This document shows positions 6,558 to 9,173 of a stretch of 9,173 nt of DNA, one piece after another. Source of the stretch: an uncultured Collinsella sp. (GTDB lineage Bacteria; Actinomycetota; Coriobacteriia; Coriobacteriales; Coriobacteriaceae); contig URKU01000074.1 in the NCBI GenBank assembly GCA_900548515.1, positions 1 through 9,173 on the forward strand, read 5' to 3'. Each line of letters begins with the position of its first letter. Position 1 is the first letter of the stretch. The notes beneath the pieces are model-generated. The model was not told where the DNA came from. It ran no database searches and saw only the letters and a list, made by a program, of their open reading frames with translations. Both the position numbers and the translations under genes were made by a program.

Positions 6558-6586
6558 AAAGCCCAGCTAACGAGCCCGTGGCTTTT
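6557..6586 (+). promoter_or_regulatory. Leader hairpin before the glf ribosome binding site
   Basis: AAAAGCC (6557-6563) pairs with GGCTTTT (6580-6586) around a 16-base loop. It lies just before the AAGGAG ribosome binding site at 6590-6595. The stem is modest, and it could affect translation or be incidental. Confidence 0.3.
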
Positions 6587-6600
6587 GACAAGGAGTATCG

Positions 6601-7803
6601 ATGCAGATTACCTCAGGCCTGCCTGAAGGCTTTAACGCCGGCGCGTACGACATGATTGTCGTCGGTGCTGGATATGCCGGTGCCGTTTGTGCCCGCCGTC
6701 TTGCCGAGACCATCGGCTATCGTGTTGCCGTTTTGGAACGCCGTAGCCACATTGCGGGCAATGCCTATGACTGCACTGACGAGGCCGGAATCCTGATCCA
6801 CGAGTACGGTCCGCATATCTATCACACTTTTAACGAGCGCGTGCACAATTTCCTGTCGCGCTTTACCAAGTGGACGGATTATCAGCACAAGGTGCTCGCC
6901 AACATCAACGGTACCCTTATGCCCGTGCCCTTCAACCATGCGAGTCTCAAGCTCGCCTTTGGTGACGAGCGCGGCGAGGAGCTGTATCAGAAGCTCGTGG
7001 AGACCTTTGGCAAGGATGTCAAGGTGCCCATTATGGAGCTTCGTAAGAAGAACGACCCCGACTTGGCCGAGGTCGCCGATTACGTCTACGAGAACGTCTT
7101 TTTGCATTACACCATGAAGCAGTGGGGCCAGACGCCCGATCAGATCGACCCTTCGATCACCGGCCGCGTTCCCGTCTTTGTGGGCGATGATGACCGCTAC
7201 TTCCCGCAAGCCCCCTTCCAGGGCATGCCGCAGGAGGGCTACACGGCGCTCTTTGAGCACATGCTCGACCACGACCTGATCGACGTGTTCTGCGACGTGG
7301 ACGCCCGCGATCTCTTTGAGATCGACGAGACCACCGTCAAGATCGACGGCAAGGTCTATGGTGGCGAGATCGTCTACACCGGTCCACTCGACGAGCTGTT
7401 CAACCTCGACTTGGGTGCGTTGCCGTACCGCACGCTCGATATGAAGTTCGAGACGCTCGATATGGACCAGTTCCAGCCCGTGGGCACCGTCAACTACACC
7501 ACGAGCGAGGACTACACGCGTATCACCGAGTTCAAGAACATGACCGGTCAGGTCCTGCCCGGCAAGACCACCATCATGAAGGAGTACTCCAAGGCCTATA
7601 CGCCCGGCTCGGGCGAGACGCCGTACTACGCCATTCTTGAGCCCGAGAACCGTGAGCTCTATGAGCGCTATCTTGAGCGCGTCCAGAACCTGACAAACTT
7701 CCACCCGGTGGGTCGTCTGGCCGAGTATCGTTACTACGATATGGATGCCGTGACCAATTCCGCCCTCGATCTTTCGGATGAGATTATCGCCTGCCATGCA
7801 TAA
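6601..7803 (+). CDS. glf: UDP-galactopyranose mutase
   Basis: A 400-aa FAD-dependent cytoplasmic enzyme that ring-contracts UDP-galactopyranose to UDP-galactofuranose, the donor for galactofuranose residues in surface glycans. The FAD-binding loop 'IVVGAGYAGAVCARRLAE' spans residues 19-36, with 'VLERRSHIAGNAYD' following. 'EYGPHIYHT' (68-76) is the typical UGM substrate-site segment. 'PYRTLDMKFE' (275-284) carries the conserved Arg, and 'HPVGRLAEYRYYDMD' (368-382) is the family's C-terminal signature. The start is supported by AAGGAG at 6590-6595. It gives an N-terminal extension of about 14 residues before the core, where E. coli Glf begins; an internal ATG at 6652 has no better ribosome binding site. 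It overlaps the next glycosyltransferase by 8 bp, so the two are probably co-transcribed and translationally coupled. The annotation is secure. Confidence 0.96.
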   Translation: MQITSGLPEGFNAGAYDMIVVGAGYAGAVCARRLAETIGYRVAVLERRSHIAGNAYDCTDEAGILIHEYGPHIYHTFNERVHNFLSRFTKWTDYQHKVLANINGTLMPVPFNHASLKLAFGDERGEELYQKLVETFGKDVKVPIMELRKKNDPDLAEVADYVYENVFLHYTMKQWGQTPDQIDPSITGRVPVFVGDDDRYFPQAPFQGMPQEGYTALFEHMLDHDLIDVFCDVDARDLFEIDETTVKIDGKVYGGEIVYTGPLDELFNLDLGALPYRTLDMKFETLDMDQFQPVGTVNYTTSEDYTRITEFKNMTGQVLPGKTTIMKEYSKAYTPGSGETPYYAILEPENRELYERYLERVQNLTNFHPVGRLAEYRYYDMDAVTNSALDLSDEIIACHA

Positions 7804-8827
7804 AGTCATAACATTCGGTATTCCCTCGTATAACGCCGCTAAGGACATGGACCATTGCATCACCTCCATCTTGGAGGGGAGCAATTACGCCACCGATATC
7901 GAGATTATCGTGGTGGACGACGGCTCCAAGGATGAGACGGCCGCCAAGGCCGACGAGTGGGAGGCCCGTTATCCTGGAATCATCCGCGCGGTGCACCAGG
8001 AGAATGGCGGCCACGGTATTGCCGTCCTTTCGGGTCTGCGCGAGGCGCAGGGCACCTACTACAAGGTTGTCGACTCGGACGACTGGCTTGACGGCGCTGC
8101 CCTTTCGACCATGCTGTCGATTCTGCGCGGCTTTGAAGAGCGCGACCAGCGCGTTGACCTGTTTATCTCGAACTACGTGTACGAGAAGGTTTACGAGGGT
8201 ACGCATACGGCCATTGGTTACAAGTTTGCCCTGCCTCGAAAAAAGATCTTTACCTGGGACCAGATCGGCCATTTCCGTTTGGATCAGAATCTGCTCATGC
8301 ACAGCCTGTGCTATCGCACGGATGTGCTGCGCGAGTCCAACCTGCCCATGCCGCCGCACACGTTCTATGTGGACAACATCTACGCCTACGTGCCGCTGCC
8401 GCGTTGCAAGACCATGTACTACGCCGACATCGACCTCTATCGCTACTTTATCGGTCGCGAGGGCCAGAGCGTCAACGAGGCCACGATGGTCAAGCGTCTG
8501 GACCAGCAGTTCCGTGTTACGCGTATCATGATGGAGTCGTACCACCTGTACCAGGACGTTGAGTCCTCGCGTCTGCGTTCGTACATGATGGGCTACTTCA
8601 CCATGATGATGGCGATCTGCTCGGTGCTCACCAAACTTTCCGAGGAAGATTGCGCCGACGAGCGCCTGAAGACGCTGTGGAATGATTTGAAGGCCTACGA
8701 CGAGCGCATGTATCGTCGTGCCCGCTACGGCGTGGTCGGGTTCTTCACCAATCTGCGCGGACGGGCGGGAGACAAAACCACACTCGGCCTATACCGTCTT
8801 GCCTCAAAGATCTTCAAATTCAACTAG
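7796..8827 (+). CDS. Family 2 glycosyltransferase
   Basis: A GT-A-fold transferase of 343 aa from this start, probably cytoplasmic or membrane-associated. The N-terminus shows the GT2 pattern 'ITFGIPSYN' (5-13), 'IEIIVVDDGSKDET' (35-48) with the nucleotide-binding Asp pair, and 'YKVVDSDDWLDG' (89-100) with the metal-binding DxD. 'FYVDNIYAYVPLP' (190-202) probably includes the catalytic acid/base region, and 'YRYFIGREGQSVN' follows. The C-terminal third is rich in Arg and Met and ends 'YRLASKIFKFN'. I chose the ATG at 7796, which overlaps the glf stop (ATGCATAA), because the fold begins at once; an in-frame ATG at 7778 would add six residues, and neither has a strong ribosome binding site. Coupling to glf suggests a galactofuranosyltransferase or a polysaccharide-building partner, but acceptor and donor are not proven. 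A related C-terminus lies downstream in inverted orientation. Confidence 0.93.
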   Translation: MHKVITFGIPSYNAAKDMDHCITSILEGSNYATDIEIIVVDDGSKDETAAKADEWEARYPGIIRAVHQENGGHGIAVLSGLREAQGTYYKVVDSDDWLDGAALSTMLSILRGFEERDQRVDLFISNYVYEKVYEGTHTAIGYKFALPRKKIFTWDQIGHFRLDQNLLMHSLCYRTDVLRESNLPMPPHTFYVDNIYAYVPLPRCKTMYYADIDLYRYFIGREGQSVNEATMVKRLDQQFRVTRIMMESYHLYQDVESSRLRSYMMGYFTMMMAICSVLTKLSEEDCADERLKTLWNDLKAYDERMYRRARYGVVGFFTNLRGRAGDKTTLGLYRLASKIFKFN

Positions 8828-8862
8828 CTGCCGAGTAATCGCTGCTGATAGGTTGACTGGGC

Positions 8863-8966
8863 CCCTTGGCCTTTAGTTTGCTACTGCGAACAGTCCTGCT
8901 CGCACGGAAAGCACATTAAGTGCTTTCCGGCTCGTGCGGAACTTGTATCAAACTAAAGGCCAAGGG
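8863..8966. repeat. Nested inverted repeat B: 18-bp perfect outer arms
   Basis: CCCTTGGCCTTTAGTTTG (8863-8880) is the exact reverse complement of 8949-8966. The 68-nt spacer holds an inner hairpin (8891-8929). The layout matches repeat A: perfect outer arms, a spacer of about 70 nt and a hairpin within. It starts 36 bp after the glycosyltransferase stop. No T run follows the outer stem on either strand. Confidence 0.82.
8891..8929. terminator. Inner hairpin of repeat B, possible terminator
   Basis: CGGAAAGCAC (8895-8904) pairs perfectly with GTGCTTTCCG (8910-8919) around ATTAA. CGCAC/GTGCG extends it if a short GGCTC bulge is allowed. It may terminate the glf-glycosyltransferase transcript, although no U tract follows the stem on either strand. 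Confidence 0.5.
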
Positions 8967-8994
8967 TCCTCTGCTAAAAGAATCGATTGTCAGT

Positions 8995-9030
8995 TTATTT
9001 GAATTTGAAGATCTTCGACGCGCGGTACAC
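8995..9030 (-). pseudogene. Fossil C-terminus of a second glycosyltransferase
   Basis: Read on the - strand, this encodes 'VYRASKIFKFK' followed by a TAA stop (8995-8997). The intact glycosyltransferase ends 'LYRLASKIFKFN', so the tail matches apart from one missing Leu and a changed last residue. Upstream, the frame gives only seven unrelated residues before a stop at 9052-9054. No body of a glycosyltransferase is visible, so only the last 11 codons survive. This suggests a paralogue once converged on the intact gene and was removed by a deletion or replacement ending near 9030. Confidence 0.6.
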
Positions 9031-9080
9031 AGGGGCCTGGGCTGAAAAGAATTAAGTTGGTAGTCGGTCGGAGGCGGGCG

Positions 9081-9173
9081 GGCATTACGTTTGTCGCGAG
9101 TTCCGCATGCAAAGAAGGCCACTTAATGTGGCCTTCGTCTTGCATAGGACTGTAGAGCAGCAAACGTAATGCC
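9081..9173. repeat. Nested inverted repeat C, cut by the window edge
   Basis: GGCATTACGTTTG (9081-9093) is the exact reverse complement of 9161-9173, the last 13 bases of the window, so the arms may be longer. The 67-nt spacer holds an inner hairpin: ATGCAA (9107-9112) with TTGCAT (9140-9145), and GAAGGCCAC (9114-9122) with GTGGCCTTC (9128-9136). The inner tip, CACTTAATGTG, is the exact reverse complement of the tip of repeat B (CACATTAAGTG). No gene boundary is visible around it, so its role cannot be assigned here. Confidence 0.75.
9107..9145. terminator. Inner hairpin of repeat C, possible terminator
   Basis: The nine-bp stem GAAGGCCAC/GTGGCCTTC has a TTAAT loop and is flanked by a six-bp ATGCAA/TTGCAT extension across a small bulge. 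There is no T run, so if it is a terminator it is a weak-tail one. It could equally be the core of a repeat element. Confidence 0.4.

Larger units (their letters stand above)
8807..9015. repeat. 17-bp inverted repeat of glycosyltransferase 3' ends
   Basis: AAGATCTTCAAATTCAA at 8807-8823, the last codons of the intact glycosyltransferase, is the exact reverse complement of 8999-9015. Weaker similarity continues inward (CGATT and CAG blocks in both flanks). The nested repeat at 8863-8966 lies at the centre. This is consistent with an inverted duplication, or with two convergent paralogous genes sharing related ends. Confidence 0.7.

Noticed and set aside
8916..9122. A 68-codon open frame on the - strand near the end of the window
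   Set aside because: It runs through the inner hairpin and right arm of repeat B and into repeat C, has no recognisable domain and is in a different frame from the fossil glycosyltransferase tail.

Overview
The window looks like chromosomal DNA from a high-GC anaerobic actinobacterium, most likely a gut Coriobacteriia of the Collinsella type. This is an inference from three things: strong third-position C/G codon use in the metabolic genes, tandem acetate kinases with an unusual 'HRIVQGGWYF' segment, and a short-form phosphotransacetylase. No 16S or other marker is present, so the genus is not proven.

Layout. Positions 24-2194 carry a LysR-type regulator and a 12-TM MFS transporter on the + strand. 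They use a more mixed, AT-richer codon set than the genes that follow. A hairpin terminator (2228-2261) separates them from two tandem acetate kinase paralogues (2315-3493 and 3657-4835, both 392 aa). Each kinase has its own ribosome binding site and its own terminator. The second kinase is followed by a strong intrinsic terminator. A 553-base convergent intergenic region follows, holding a three-unit tandem repeat with an exact 62-bp period and a large nested inverted repeat. Phosphotransacetylase (pta, 5389-6369) faces the kinases on the - strand. Pta and AckA interconvert acetyl-CoA, acetyl phosphate and acetate with ATP formation, so this is the fermentative acetate module, but arranged convergently rather than as the common pta-ack operon.

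A divergent promoter region (6370-6600) separates pta from a + strand pair: UDP-galactopyranose mutase (glf, 6601-7803) and an overlapping family-2 glycosyltransferase (7796-8827). This pair suggests galactofuranose-containing surface polysaccharide. The divergent region holds two face-to-face TATAAT boxes, an inverted repeat that could be an operator, and hairpins in both leaders.

The last 346 bases hold no intact gene but are rich in structure. There are two more nested inverted repeats (8863-8966 and 9081-9173, the second running to the window edge). Between them, on the - strand, lies a fossil C-terminus of a second glycosyltransferase related to the intact one. The nested inverted repeats at 5244-5374, 8863-8966 and 9081-9173 share one architecture: perfect outer arms, a 67-73 nt spacer and a hairpin inside the spacer. 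Together with the 62-bp repeat array they are the least explained part of the window.
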